A DNA stretch of 64,000 nucleotides. Origin: a cyanobacterium endosymbiont of Rhopalodia gibberula. GTDB lineage: Bacteria > Cyanobacteriota > Cyanobacteriia > Cyanobacteriales > Microcystaceae. The position numbers and the translations under genes were made by a program. The DNA lies in assembly GCF_003574135.1 (NCBI RefSeq), contig NZ_AP018341.1, forward strand, positions 992,001 to 1,056,000, in the 5' to 3' direction. Positions 40,433-53,027 of the stretch are shown one piece after another. A model generated the notes under the pieces. The model saw only the letters and a program-made list of their open reading frames with translations, was not told where the DNA came from and did not search any database. Position 1 is the first letter of the stretch. Each line of letters starts with the position of its first letter.

Positions 40433-42144
40433 GGCGGAAGTTAAAAATGATAAGTCAAAAGTAAAATTTCTTTATCAGGTTAGGTTTGAGAAAAAAGTTT
40501 TATCAATCCCTATACTTCCAATGCTATGGTCTCACTGTGTCGAAAATTTTAGCAAAAATTTCACTAAAAACTTCCATGTTAGTTTTACTCATAAATCTAA
40601 CCGATAGGTTTTGTAACAAAAATAAGAGTAGTTATTCAAGCGACCGGAGTAGTTTCTGCCATTATCTACAGAAGTACTGTTAAGAGTGACACACAATGGA
40701 CAATCACCATATGAGTGGACCATCACGGGATGAAGGAAAGTCTTTGACTGAATCTCTCTTTTTGGCAAAATCTAACAGGAAATAATTAAATTGTTATTAT
40801 GCTCTCCTTGCCTCTTTTAGGAAGCTAGATTGTTGTAAATTCACCCAAAAAAGTTAAAATTAATAAAGTATTATCGTTAATATTCAAGGCAACTCCTCAA
40901 TAGCGAAAAAAATTAATTCAAATCGGTAACGAAGTTTATACAGCAACTTTAGCCTAATTTCCAGTTTTTTAAAAAATAAAGCTAGATTGTTTCTAATTTA
41001 CCTCAGAAACTTATCCTAGTGACTTTTTTAAAAACTTATTAATAATGAAAAGCCATTCTCTGGATTAATTTTAGCAGAAAGGGATCGAAAGTTCGCTCAA
41101 ACTATAGATGTAAAATAATATAATGAGGTCTCAATCAATTAAACTATCAATAAAGCGATTAGTTGAGTAACTGAATGAATACATGATTGTCCGGTTCTAA
41201 TACTGCTATTATTATGGGCTATCCAATTGAAAGCCATCATATTTCTCTTTGGAAGGAAGAACAGTCCACGAGCAAGAGCAAAATTTTAGTTGAAATTAAA
41301 ATCATTTCGTTTTTTCTCTTCTTCCAGTCAATAGATTCAATTTCAAGTTACATGCTTTTCGGCATTGCCTTTTGTATTTAAATAACGATTAAAGTCTTAG
41401 AAGAATAGAAGAGAACTTATGAAATATTCTTCTTTACTTCTAGATGTAAAAAGCCACAATTATCTATCGATAATGCTAAATTCAACTAAGCATAATTATA
41501 AAGATTAATTTATATATGTTTAGGAACAGAATAACTTGTTAATATAATAGTCTGATGGTAAAAAAAAAATAATATTTTTGCCCTATTCCTAATTATATAT
41601 TTGTTGCAATGGTTATAGTTATTGTTATGAAATAACAGGCTAGATTATTAATAGTTGTTCTACAAGTTATGCATTATCGTAAAAATGACTACGCTTCTGT
41701 TCTAAACATTTAGATTGAAAAATCTAAAAATATCTTCACTTTTTTATTTTCAATCAAATTTATTTAGATAAACATAAATTTTAAAGTTTTAACAAGCTAA
41801 ATTATTGACACTAAAAAAATTAATTTTACTCAAAGTATCACTTCTACTTTTGTTATACTTTTTATTTTATAAAAAAAATAATCTAATTAACTTTTTTTTC
41901 ATTAGATCTATGAAAAATGATAATTTAAGAAATTAATAGCTTAAAGTCTAATCAAGTATAGTTGAGTCTATAAAAGCTGTTTTTTAAATAAAAAAATCCT
42001 TAAAGTTTGTTATTAACTATCTCTTATTCTCTTCTCTAAAACTTAGAGATTAAGCGAAAATAAAATTTCTCCACTTTTACTTTATTGAGAGTTTTAGGAA
42101 AAAATGTCATACTGAATAAGTATTAACTCCCCCAAGAAAAAATC
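40433..42144. other. 1.7-kb gene desert
   Basis: No intact gene. Plus-strand traces such as MDNHHMSGPSRDEGKSL (40696), IGNEVYTATLA (near 40920) and LILAERDRKFAQTID (near 41070) lie in different frames and may be one dead protein gene of about 150 codons that I cannot name. The frame at 41187-41381 has chance composition. Confidence 0.35.
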
Positions 42145-43869
42145 TTGAATAAAACTACTTTTTACTCTATTAGTCAGAATATCTCTGTTGTTCGAAAAAA
42201 ACTGAAGTCCTATTCTTGGCAAAGGTCTGTTATTTGGTTATTGTTAACAGGACTTATATTACGTTTAATAATTGCTTTATGGCTGTTTTCTGGTTATGAT
42301 GAAGGTTATTATTATCTGTATACTCGCCATTTAGATTGGAGTTATTTTGATCATCCGCTATTAGTTGCTCTAACGACAAATTTTGGTGTTTGGATCACTG
42401 GTATCACTTCCATTTTTACCCTACGTTTGGGAACAGTAATTTTATATACAGGAAGTCTATGGTTACTATATTTAACTAGTGCTAGACTATTTGATCATAA
42501 AACAGCTAAATTAACTCTAGCAATCGTCTCAGTAGTTCCTATTTTTACTATAGGATTTGGGGTGATTACTCTTCCTGATAGTCCTTTAATCTTTTTTTGG
42601 ACTGCAACTCTATATTGTGCAGCTGTTGAGTTTTTCCCCAATTCTGGTCGAAATTTCTATCCTACTTATCGCCTTGCTATTTTAGGAGTGCTTGTGGGAT
42701 TAACTTGTTTGGGTAAATATCATGGATTTATCCTAGGATTAGGATTAATTGGATTTTGTTTAACCAGTCCTCCCCATCGCTGCATCTTCCTATCTCGTTG
42801 GACAGGATTAGGGATCATATTATGTATATTAACTTTATTTCCCCTTTGGTTTTGGAATTTAAACCACGACTGGATTTCATTTCGTTTTCAATTATCAAAT
42901 CGCTTTGAAACTCCTCCAGGAGGACAGATATCATCGTCAAGATACAGTTTATTAAATGTATTTTCTGTTTTTATAACAGAACTTGGTTTACTGTTTCCTA
43001 CTATTGGTATTCCTTTATGGTGGGTTATTTTTAAGTCAAGCTATTCTCAATTCATGAGATTATTTAATAAAAAATTACCTAAAGTTTTCAGAAAATCAAA
43101 TCAGACATTTAGTGAGTACAATTTAGGTCAAAAACAATTATTTATTTTATGGGTTTCTCTTCCATTGATGCTAGGATTTACTCTGCTTGGAGGTAAACAG
43201 CAAATTATTGTTACTTGGCCAGTTCCAGGGTTTTGGAGTGCGACTTTATTATTGGGATTTTATAGTATTCAATGGAAACAGAAATCACCCAATTTAATTC
43301 GATGGTGGATTAGAGGAACAGGGATAATAACTACTATTATTCTACTTTTATTGCTACTTCATACAACAACGGGAACCTTTTATAAATCTAGTCAATATTC
43401 TCCTTTTAGTAATTTTTTTACTCCTCAAAATGATCCTACAAAAGAATTAATTGATATTAAACAATTGCGAAAAGTTTTTGTACAATCTCCAGAACTTATG
43501 AATGCTTTAGATGAAACAACTTTTATTTTTACTAATGCATATTACTTAGCTGGATTAATCGATTTAGCTTTGCGACCTTTAAAAGATATTCCTGTAACTT
43601 GTTTTAGTTATGATATGCGGGGATTTATTTTCTGGTATGATACTAATCAATGGGTCGGAAAAGATGGACTTTATATTACTTTAGAACAATTCCATAAGAT
43701 GCCTCATTTAAAGAATGATTTTAGTCGTTACTTTGAAGAGTTTCAGGAAATTGGTACTGTTCCTATCCGTTTAGGAGGAGTAGTGGTTAATGTATTTCAT
43801 GTTTATAAAGCAAAAACTTTCCTTAAACCCTATTCTCTAGAAGAATCTTTCTTGTTTTATAAAAACTAG
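42145..43869 (+). CDS. GT39/ArnT-type membrane glycosyltransferase
   Basis: A 574-aa polytopic membrane protein of the dolichyl/undecaprenyl-phosphate-sugar-dependent glycosyltransferase superfamily. The first helix (VIWLLLTGLILRLIIALWLF) is followed by the acidic first external loop GYDEGYYYLY, the signature of this fold, and FDHPLLVALT. About ten more hydrophobic segments continue to residue 420, then a soluble C-terminal part. Only non-ATG starts are available: TTG 42145 gives the full N-terminus. Its acceptor could be lipid A, protein or polysaccharide. It is flanked by two deserts yet intact. Confidence 0.8.
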   Translation: MNKTTFYSISQNISVVRKKLKSYSWQRSVIWLLLTGLILRLIIALWLFSGYDEGYYYLYTRHLDWSYFDHPLLVALTTNFGVWITGITSIFTLRLGTVILYTGSLWLLYLTSARLFDHKTAKLTLAIVSVVPIFTIGFGVITLPDSPLIFFWTATLYCAAVEFFPNSGRNFYPTYRLAILGVLVGLTCLGKYHGFILGLGLIGFCLTSPPHRCIFLSRWTGLGIILCILTLFPLWFWNLNHDWISFRFQLSNRFETPPGGQISSSRYSLLNVFSVFITELGLLFPTIGIPLWWVIFKSSYSQFMRLFNKKLPKVFRKSNQTFSEYNLGQKQLFILWVSLPLMLGFTLLGGKQQIIVTWPVPGFWSATLLLGFYSIQWKQKSPNLIRWWIRGTGIITTIILLLLLLHTTTGTFYKSSQYSPFSNFFTPQNDPTKELIDIKQLRKVFVQSPELMNALDETTFIFTNAYYLAGLIDLALRPLKDIPVTCFSYDMRGFIFWYDTNQWVGKDGLYITLEQFHKMPHLKNDFSRYFEEFQEIGTVPIRLGGVVVNVFHVYKAKTFLKPYSLEESFLFYKN

Positions 43870-44615
43870 TTGCTAGTGTTATTAGTAACATAATTAATAA
43901 TTATTAAATCTTCTAAAAGAAGATCGGTTTAAAAACTTAGATAACCTTATATAATTTTAAAAAAATGAAGTTATTCTTGTTAATTTTATTTTAAAAAATA
44001 TATATAATCAATTTTAATTATTACTTATATATTTTCCATTTTTTAAATAAGAAAGGGGAAATATATAAATTAGAGCTTAAAAACTTAATTAAAACAATAA
44101 AAAAATATCTTTGAAAAGGTTTATTTTTGCTCAGGATATAAAGGTGGTTACTTTTGATAAACCCAGACTAGAAATAACAATGTTTTCTCAAAACTATCTT
44201 TTTCTAAAAAATGAGATAATTAATTGTATTTTTTTAACTAGTTGAGAAAATTTAAACTCAATAATTTATAATAAAAAAATTATATTTATAAGTATTTTTT
44301 TAACAAAAAATTGAATTATTTACTACTATTAGTATAGTCTAGAATGTTCATAATATTTTAGTTATTATTAAATAATAATAAATTACAATAACAGTTTTAA
44401 AAACTATTTAATATGAGCTTAAATTGTCTTTAGATAATCTATAAAGAAGACTATCAAACTTAGAATATAAGTCGATAGTAGGAAATTATAAGAAGCAATA
44501 AATATTGCTAAAATGTGTATTCTCTAATTTTTTATAAAAAACTCAATTATTTAATTATCTAAAAAGAATCAGAATATATGAGTTAGTGTTTATCTTGATT
44601 GAATTGACTATTAAC

Positions 44616-44647
44616 AAGTTAATTAATATTTTAATATTAATTAACTT
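44616..44647. repeat. 15-bp perfect inverted repeat
   Basis: Arms 44616-44630 and 44633-44647 (AAGTTAATTAATATT and its complement) around TT. Its low sequence complexity makes a chance origin more possible here. Confidence 0.6.
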
Positions 44648-45200
44648 ATATTTATATAATAATATTTTTTAGTCTACAATTAATACTACAAGAAGCTAAA
44701 AATCATCTTTTATAAAATAAACATCGTTATTCTTCTTAGCTTTTATTCTATCAAATTTACTAAAAACTCTCTGATTAAATATATTCTGTTTATCAGCAAT
44801 TACTAAAACTAAATATTAGATAGATGAATATTTTGATAATTTATATTCTCTAGTTTAGGAGTATTTAGAGTAAGTATAGAACAGTTTATAATTTGATATA
44901 CATTTTATTCTCTATATATACGACTGTAAATTTATCTCTAAGTTAAAGATGTATTTAATCAGTAATTTTTAAAAAAATTTAGTATTAAAATAATGATAAT
45001 ATATTGCTCAAAAATTATTTTATATATTCTATAAAAAAGACTTCAATTAATTATTACTACCAATATAGTATAAGGTAAAAGTCAATGTTGAAATTATATC
45101 ATATAAGTACTTAACTCTGGAGTTGTTTTGTTAATCTTTTTTTAATTGCTTATACTTATTTCTTTAAAAACTATTTTTTGATTTAGGAAAAAATTTTAGT

Positions 45201-45238
45201 TAGCATTATTTTATTTTTGAACAAATAAAATAATGCTA
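45201..45238. repeat. 16-bp perfect inverted repeat upstream of crtP
   Basis: Arms 45201-45216 and 45223-45238 with loop TTGAAC, 334 bp before the crtP start. Confidence 0.75.
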
Positions 45239-45571
45239 TTGAAGATTGTTATTTTAGACAATTATTAATATTGTCGTATTTTGATTTAATTGTTGAAAAC
45301 AATAACCGTTTTTTAAAAATATATCGAACTTACGTTTATTTCCGTGAAATATTTCGGTTTTTATTTTATTTGGTTTCATCGTATCAATTTTTTAAAAATC
45401 ATAAATATTGACGTTTGGATATCCTAGTGTATCTACTAATTTTCATTCATAACTGATTCCCATTTATGGATTTTGACTGATGAGAATTTCAAAATTTTTT
45501 TAAAATGTAACGAAATGCAAAGTACAATAAAAATAATTATGAACACACCTATCAAGATGAGAAAATTATAA

Positions 45572-46966
<1,395 letters not shown>

Positions 46967-47144
46967 TCTAAACAACTCAAGAAAACATTATTAGTTTAAA
47001 TGAATTAAACTAAAGACTATTTTAGTAATTTAAACTAATGACGAAAAGCTCATTAAAATGCGACAATAAATGCTAAATGTCTAACGGTCAACCATTAGGT
47101 AAAGCCCCTTTTTTCTCTATAAACAATCATTCTGCTTGTGCTGA

Positions 47145-48077
47145 ATGCTGCAACTGCCTGAACCATCCCAAATCAAAAAAAAACTCGTCTCCTTGACGGA
47201 ATCTTACGAACTCTGTCGCCAAATTACGGCAAAATTTTCCAAAACATTTTATCTAGGAACGTTATTAATGCCTCCCGAAAAGCGTCAAGCAATTTGGGCA
47301 ATCTATGTTTGGTGCCGTCGCACTGATGAATTAGTTGATGGACCCCAAGCTCAATTGACAACCGTAGAAACTCTGCAACTGTGGGAGAAACATTTGAAGA
47401 TGATATTTTCAGGTCATCCTTTTGATAATGAGGATGTAGCCCTAGTTGATACTCTCCGACGCTTTCCTATCGAAATTGAACCATTTCAGGAAATGATTGC
47501 AGGACAACAAATGGATTTGTATCATAGTAGGTATGAAACTTTTGAAGAATTACAATTGTACTGTTACCGTGTAGCGGGAACGGTGGGGTTGATGTCCAGT
47601 TCGGTGTTAGGAGTCAATGGAGATAAGTATAGCGTTCCTTGGCAAGAGAATCAAAACCGTTATATTCCAAGAGACGAAGCAATCGCTCTCGGAATTGCCA
47701 ACCAATTAACTAATATTTTACGGGATGTAGGAGAAGATGCCCAACGGGGACGGATTTATCTTCCTCTAGAAGATTTAGAAAAATTTAATTACTCTCAAGA
47801 AGATTTATTAGAAGGTGTTATTGACGAACGGTGGTGTAGCCTAATGCGTTTTGAAATTGAACGCGCCCGCCAATATTATCGGGATGCCGAACGAGGAATT
47901 CGTTTTCTATGTCGAGATTCTCGTTGGCCAGTGTGGGCAGCACTGATGCTCTATAAAAGTATCTTAACCGTAATAGAAGCTAATAAATATGATGTGTTTA
48001 CCAAACGGGCCTTTGTTCGGATTCCTAGGAAAATACTTTATCTTCCGGTAGCTTGGTTACGAGCACAAGTTCTTTGA
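47145..48077 (+). CDS. crtB: Phytoene synthase CrtB
   Basis: Joins two GGPP molecules head to head into phytoene. 310 aa. FSKTFYLGTLLMP is the N-terminal signature. The first aspartate-rich motif is RRTDELVDGP near residue 62 and the second is LTNILRDVGEDAQRGRIYLP near residue 190. Full length, ATG at 47145. With crtE upstream in the pathway and crtP next door, production of zeta-carotene is complete on paper. Confidence 0.96.
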   Translation: MLQLPEPSQIKKKLVSLTESYELCRQITAKFSKTFYLGTLLMPPEKRQAIWAIYVWCRRTDELVDGPQAQLTTVETLQLWEKHLKMIFSGHPFDNEDVALVDTLRRFPIEIEPFQEMIAGQQMDLYHSRYETFEELQLYCYRVAGTVGLMSSSVLGVNGDKYSVPWQENQNRYIPRDEAIALGIANQLTNILRDVGEDAQRGRIYLPLEDLEKFNYSQEDLLEGVIDERWCSLMRFEIERARQYYRDAERGIRFLCRDSRWPVWAALMLYKSILTVIEANKYDVFTKRAFVRIPRKILYLPVAWLRAQVL

Positions 48078-48189
48078 AAGAACGATTAAAAGTTAACTGC
48101 CAATACGTTTCATAGAAATTATTAATAGAAACTAACAACAAGACCAATCAACTCAATAAATAGCAGGGGATTTTCAAGTCAATTGTATT

Positions 48190-49027
48190 AGATTATGGTG
48201 TTGTCGGTTATTTCCTTAGACGTTATGAAACAACATAAAGAATAGAACAACTCCTCATGGACTAAGAAGATCTCCTTTAATTTAAGACCGAACAACTTGA
48301 TATCTTAGAACAATTGCTAGAATAAGATGACGATGCGACTCTACAAGAACTAAGTATTCGTCTATGTAAAACAATAGATGTTACAGTTAGTATTCCTGTC
48401 AGATGCCGTTTGGTCCAAAAATCTAAGTTAACTTGAAGAAAAACACTTCAGGACTTGAAGGCTTACAGATGTAAAGTACTAACCTTAAGGCAAGAATATT
48501 AAACGACATCTGGGCAACTCAAAGTTTTAGACCTGATTTTCATTGACAGAACCGGAGTTTATATAGCCATTACTCGTTACTTTACTAAGATAAAAGAAAA
48601 TGAGTTTATAGAAAATGTCCAGATAATCTAGAAAAAATATTACACTACTTGAAATATTGACTACATCAGTTTTTTAACTATTTTTATTTTTTAATACTTG
48701 GCAAAGAAACTTTTATCACTGATTAAATAGAAGTGTTGATATCATAATTGTGGCTGAGAGCTTGTATAGTCATGGGGAATTGACTGGCTCATAAAGCAAT
48801 AAAACATTAAAGAACTGATAGAATTCATAGGCATGAGACTCTTGTTTTTATCTACTTACTCTCCTTATTTTAACCAAATTAAAAATTATTAGTTGAAATA
48901 AGGAGAATATTTGTAAGCTCAAGAATTCAGAAAATCTTGAGCCTTCAATCAGGTAATTAGTGTAATAACCAATGAAGGTATAATTGACTGGTTTATCTAC
49001 TGTCTTTATTATGAGCTACCTAATTGA
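48190..49027 (+). pseudogene. IS630-family transposase, decayed
   Basis: A DDE transposase remnant spread over three frames. Readings in order are FLRRYETT, FKTEQLDILEQLLE, DDDATLQELSIRLCKT, QEY-TTSGQLKVLDLIFIDR, IDRTGVYIAITRYFTK (catalytic Asp region, family FIDETGVN), then after a damaged middle HETLVFIYLLSLF / YSPYFNQIKNYWLKIR, where the catalytic Glu of the usual SPIE is lost, and a final GWF-like DWFIYCLYYELPN. There are more than ten stops. No intact terminal repeats were recognised. It shows that the ancestor carried IS630 elements that are now dead. Confidence 0.8.
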
Positions 49028-49157
49028 AAATCGCTGTAAAAAAATATCAGGGTTCTTATCCATAAACAGATTTAGATTGCACAATCAAGACCCTTAAGTT
49101 TACCTTATATTAACTGAAGATTAATATGAGATAAGCACTAGTGTATCTGATAGATCA

Positions 49158-50395
49158 CTTCAAAACTACTCCTCATCCTGCAAATTTAATTTAGGACATG
49201 GACTAACTATTAGTTATTAGTATAAACTCACAATTCCCGTGGCTGTCGTTGATGTTTGAGTCAAAGCTAAAGTTACGGTTGAGCTTGATCACTAGTCAAG
49301 CATAGCTCACTTTTTGGAGCATATGGTTTTTAAAAAAGTAAGTAGGTTTTACCAGGAGTATTTGATCTGATTATTGAAAGTAATGGAGAAATGACTAATA
49401 TAGCCACAAATTACGATTATGCTTATTTGTTCTTAACTATTGTTGCTTCCTATTTACCGGATATTCTATCCTATCTGGTAGAAATCATTGTTCTCGAACA
49501 AGTTATTTCCCAGGAATTTATTCGAGAACGAGAGATAATCTTTGAAGGAATCCGCTTTTGTCAATATAATCCTGACTGGTTAGGTTGACAGACTCTATAT
49601 GAGAGTCTATGCCAACGCCATACCTATGGACGTTCTATTCTACGTCATGAAACTTAATTACAGCATTATTCTCCTCAACCAATGCGTTGTTATTATCGAA
49701 TCTATTATCAATCTGATCGGATGATCATTGCAGTGGTAAGGAATGTGAAATAAAAAGTAGTTGTTTCTTTAGTGAAGAAGAATTTTAGCCAATTTAATAT
49801 CCTCGATCACTGTTGTTCCAACCATACTGATGTCAAACCCCCTCTACCCGATATTCGACAGACACAAATGGCTCTTCCCAGACTAGAACAAGAAAGATTA
49901 TTAATAGATTTGATAGGATCTGGTGTAGATTTTCTAAGAAAATGGATGCTGGTTGGACTTACTTTCCATAATTTTAGGCATGGGACAGTCTTCTCTCTTG
50001 GTTCATGAACTAGGCAAACACAAGCAGTTTCATAGGATCGAAAGTAACTTTTCCTTGCAACTAGAATCTGTTGGAGCATGGTTGAAGCCTCAGCATTTAG
50101 AAATACTAAAAGACTTAATCTTCGACTTGCTAGATACACTACAAGTCGAACCTGTCACTAGAGAAGAATTAGCTAAAGCACAACATTTATTGTCTCATGA
50201 TTATATTTTTTCTACGAAAACCCCAAATCAATTAGCAGGGTTAGTACGACCACTATTATACTATCGCCTCAGTAGGATTGTTTTTGTTCCATCGCTGTAT
50301 CATTAAAGCATTTTCAGTCTTAGAATTACAGCGTGTTGCCTATCAATATTTGTCAAGTGAACGGATATGCTATTACAGTAGTGCAACCATGTTAA
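49158..50395 (+). pseudogene. M16 peptidase, catalytic subunit, decayed
   Basis: The catalytic partner of a two-subunit processing-peptidase-like protease. The zinc motif survives in AHFLEHMVFK (HxxEH at 49308-49322), but the frame around it is broken. Recognisable pieces are PVAVVDV then TGA, DLIIESNGEMTNIATNYDYA, LFLTIVASYLPDILSYL, FIREREIIFEGIR, NPDWLG then TGA, LPDIRQTQMALPRLEQERLL, SLLVHELGKHKQFHR, VEPVTREELAKAQHLL and a C-terminal ITVVQPC with TAA at 50395. At least six frameshifts or stops occur. The intact non-catalytic partner starts 24 bp downstream. Confidence 0.88.
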
Positions 50396-50419
50396 TTTTC
50401 CAAAAATTGTTAACACAAT

Positions 50420-51700
50420 ATGCAAAAAGTTCAAGTAACAAACAGCCAGCAATCACCTCATTATCTAAAATTAGACAATGGAATAACAATCATTTTAAAA
50501 GAAAACCCCACAGTAGATTTAATTTCAGGTCGAATTTTTCTAAAAAACGCTGGAGGCTTATGGGAACCAAGAGAAAAAACTGGACTGTTCCATCTTTTAA
50601 CTACGGTAATTACCAAAGGAACTGATAACTTGTCTTCAGTAGAAATTGCTGAAGCGGTTGAATCTATTGGAGCCAGTTTAGGAGCTAATGCCACGGCTGA
50701 CTATTTAGTGATAGGGGTAAAAACCGTTTCTTCAGATTTTCAGGAAATGTTGGCGTTAGTCGGAGAGATATTGCGAGTACCGACTTTTCCTGAAGCCGAA
50801 GTCGCTTTAGAAAAAAACCTAATCCGTCAAAGCATTCGGTCTCAACGAGAACAACTGTTGAGTATAGCTTTTAATCAGTTACGAGCATCTATTTATGGAG
50901 ATCACCCTTATGGAACTCCTATTTTAGGACAAGAGGAAACCGTGATAAATTTGACTCGGGAAGATTTACAGCGTTATCATCAGAATTATTTTCGTCCCGA
51001 TAATCTAATTATTAGTTTATCAGGTTTTTTAAATATCGATCAGGCTGTTTCTTGGGTAGAAAAAACCTTTGGTGATTGGTCAATTCCTTATGACCATAAC
51101 ATAAGTATACCTACTTTACCTAATCTTGAAGTTCGTCCCTGTGATAAATTTACCTTCCAAGAAACTCAACAATCCATTGTCATGTTAGGATATTTGACTG
51201 CAGAAGTCCACAGTCCTGACTATCCTGTTTTAAAATTATTAAGTACCTATCTAGGTAATGGGTTATCGAGTCGTTTATTTACAGAATTGCGTAAAAAACA
51301 AGGATTAGCTTATGATATTTCGGCAATTTATCCTACTCATTTAAAACCATCTCAATTTGTCATTTATATGGGAACTGCTGCTCACAAAACTACTATTGCT
51401 ATTGAACGATTGCGACAAGAAACTGAACGTTTATCGTATCAGGAATTAACCCCACAAGAATTGCAGTATACCAAAAATAAGCTACTGGGACAATACGCAT
51501 TAGGTAAACAAACTAATTCAAAAATAGCTAACTTATATGGCTGGTATGAAACTTTGGGACTAGGAATCGAATTTGATCGGGAGTTTCAAGATCAAATTAA
51601 CCAAGTAACTTCGAAAATGATACAAACAGTTTCTAATAAATATTTACTGTCTCCCTATGTTTCTGTTGTAGGACCTAATACTGTAGGAGCCAATAATTAA
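50420..51700 (+). CDS. M16 peptidase, non-catalytic subunit
   Basis: 426 aa with the pitrilysin-family fold in two homologous halves. Where active enzymes have HxxEH it reads GLFHLLTTVITKGT, so both the Glu and the second His are missing and it cannot bind catalytic zinc. The glycine-rich loop region of partner subunits is present near LLSTYLGNGLSSRLFTELR. ATG 50420. In free-living relatives such subunits work with the catalytic gene directly upstream, which is dead here. The gene itself has no lesion. It may serve another role, pair with a catalytic subunit elsewhere, or be newly unselected. Confidence 0.88.
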   Translation: MQKVQVTNSQQSPHYLKLDNGITIILKENPTVDLISGRIFLKNAGGLWEPREKTGLFHLLTTVITKGTDNLSSVEIAEAVESIGASLGANATADYLVIGVKTVSSDFQEMLALVGEILRVPTFPEAEVALEKNLIRQSIRSQREQLLSIAFNQLRASIYGDHPYGTPILGQEETVINLTREDLQRYHQNYFRPDNLIISLSGFLNIDQAVSWVEKTFGDWSIPYDHNISIPTLPNLEVRPCDKFTFQETQQSIVMLGYLTAEVHSPDYPVLKLLSTYLGNGLSSRLFTELRKKQGLAYDISAIYPTHLKPSQFVIYMGTAAHKTTIAIERLRQETERLSYQELTPQELQYTKNKLLGQYALGKQTNSKIANLYGWYETLGLGIEFDREFQDQINQVTSKMIQTVSNKYLLSPYVSVVGPNTVGANN

Positions 51701-52085
51701 TTATTAATACAATTTTTCATAGTTGAACCGAATAACTTTCGGAAAACACTTTTAATTACCAGGATTAAACTATACAATATAGGAAGATTTTTCGATAATC
51801 CTCTCTATTCTATTTTAGAGATATAATTTTAACTGTTCTATTATAAACTTTTTTCAAAGTGACTACTTTTATCAGAATTATAATAAATGGATTTTGTGAA
51901 GGTAATTCAGGTCATGGATTCTAATATCTATATTGATTTATGAAGAAATTCTCTTTGTCTTTCAGGATTTGGAGAGTCCCGAATCATGCCCTATAAGATT
52001 GATATTAAGAGTCGTCACAAAAAAGGTGATGTGTGTGGGAAGATAGGGAAAGACATTGAAGTCTGATTTGTTAATTCACTCGATT
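51701..52085. other. Intergenic, nothing recognised
   Basis: 385 bp between the M16 gene and ispE. No gene or repeat recognised. It should hold the ispE promoter. Confidence 0.4.
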
Positions 52086-53027
52086 ATGCAATCCTATACT
52101 TTAATTGCTCCAGCCAAAATTAATCTGTATCTAGAAATCATTCGTGATCGTCCAGATGGTTATCATGAATTGGTAATGATTCTTCAAAGTATTGATTTAG
52201 CTGATCGTTTAGAAATTCGTTCTCATGGGACCCAAGACTTTCGTTTAACTTGTTCCCATCCTCAAGTTCCCACCAATGAGACTAATTTAGCTTATCGTGC
52301 GGCACAATTAATGAAACTTGAATTTAGTGAAGCTTTCGCTAACTATGGGGGAGTTGATATAACTATAAATAAGCGTATCCCTGTGGCTGCTGGATTAGCT
52401 GGAGGCTCAACTAATGCGGCAGCAGTATTAGTCGGGTTAAACTTAATCTGGAAATTGGGGTTAACTATACCTGAATTACAACGGTTGGGAGGAAAATTGG
52501 GATCGGATGTTCCTTTTTGTATTGCAGGAGGGACTGTGGTCGCTACTGGAAGAGGAGAAAAATTAGTTCCAATAGGAGATCTTGATAGCTTATGGGTGGT
52601 ATTAGGAAAATACCAAAGCTTAGCGGTTTCTACTTCTTGGGCTTATCAAACTTATCGGCAACAATTTAGCCATAAATATGTCAGTGATCGCGCTGTAATC
52701 ACCTCTCGAATATTTAAAGTTCATTCAGGTCCTTTAATTCAGGCTATTAGTCACAAAGATAACCAGAAAATTGGTCAGTTATTACATAATGATTTAGAGA
52801 AAGTAGTTTTACCTAAATATTCTCAGGTTATGAAGTTAAGAGAAACATTAAAAGAAACAGGAGGATTGGGGACGATGATGTCAGGATCAGGACCAACAGT
52901 ATTTACTTTGTGTCAATCTCAACAAGAAGCTGAAAATATTAAAAATCAAGCTAGACAAGCTATTTTAAATCCTGATTTAGAATTATTAATAACAAGGTTA
53001 TCAAGTACAGGAATTCAAGTTGTTTAA
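52086..53027 (+). CDS. ispE: 4-Diphosphocytidyl-2-C-methyl-D-erythritol kinase
   Basis: Phosphorylates CDP-ME in the MEP route to IPP and DMAPP. 313 aa from ATG 52086, giving MQSYTLIAPAKINLYLEI, the expected N-terminus; the frame is open upstream to a TTG at 52056. The GHMP-kinase ATP loop is PVAAGLAGGSTNAAAVLV near residue 96. Catalytic Lys is in APAKINL and Asp in GSDVPFC. The C-terminal GTMMSGSGPTVFTL is also typical. It supplies the C5 units used by crtE. Confidence 0.95.
   Translation: MQSYTLIAPAKINLYLEIIRDRPDGYHELVMILQSIDLADRLEIRSHGTQDFRLTCSHPQVPTNETNLAYRAAQLMKLEFSEAFANYGGVDITINKRIPVAAGLAGGSTNAAAVLVGLNLIWKLGLTIPELQRLGGKLGSDVPFCIAGGTVVATGRGEKLVPIGDLDSLWVVLGKYQSLAVSTSWAYQTYRQQFSHKYVSDRAVITSRIFKVHSGPLIQAISHKDNQKIGQLLHNDLEKVVLPKYSQVMKLRETLKETGGLGTMMSGSGPTVFTLCQSQQEAENIKNQARQAILNPDLELLITRLSSTGIQVV

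Larger units (their letters stand above)
43870..45571. other. 1.7-kb gene desert
   Basis: Very AT-rich. No gene or recognisable remnant on either strand. It contains inverted repeats at 44616-44647 and 45201-45238 and presumably the crtP promoter. Confidence 0.45.

Noticed and set aside
41187-41381. 64-codon plus-strand frame
   Set aside because: No recognisable domain and poor composition in a decayed gap.
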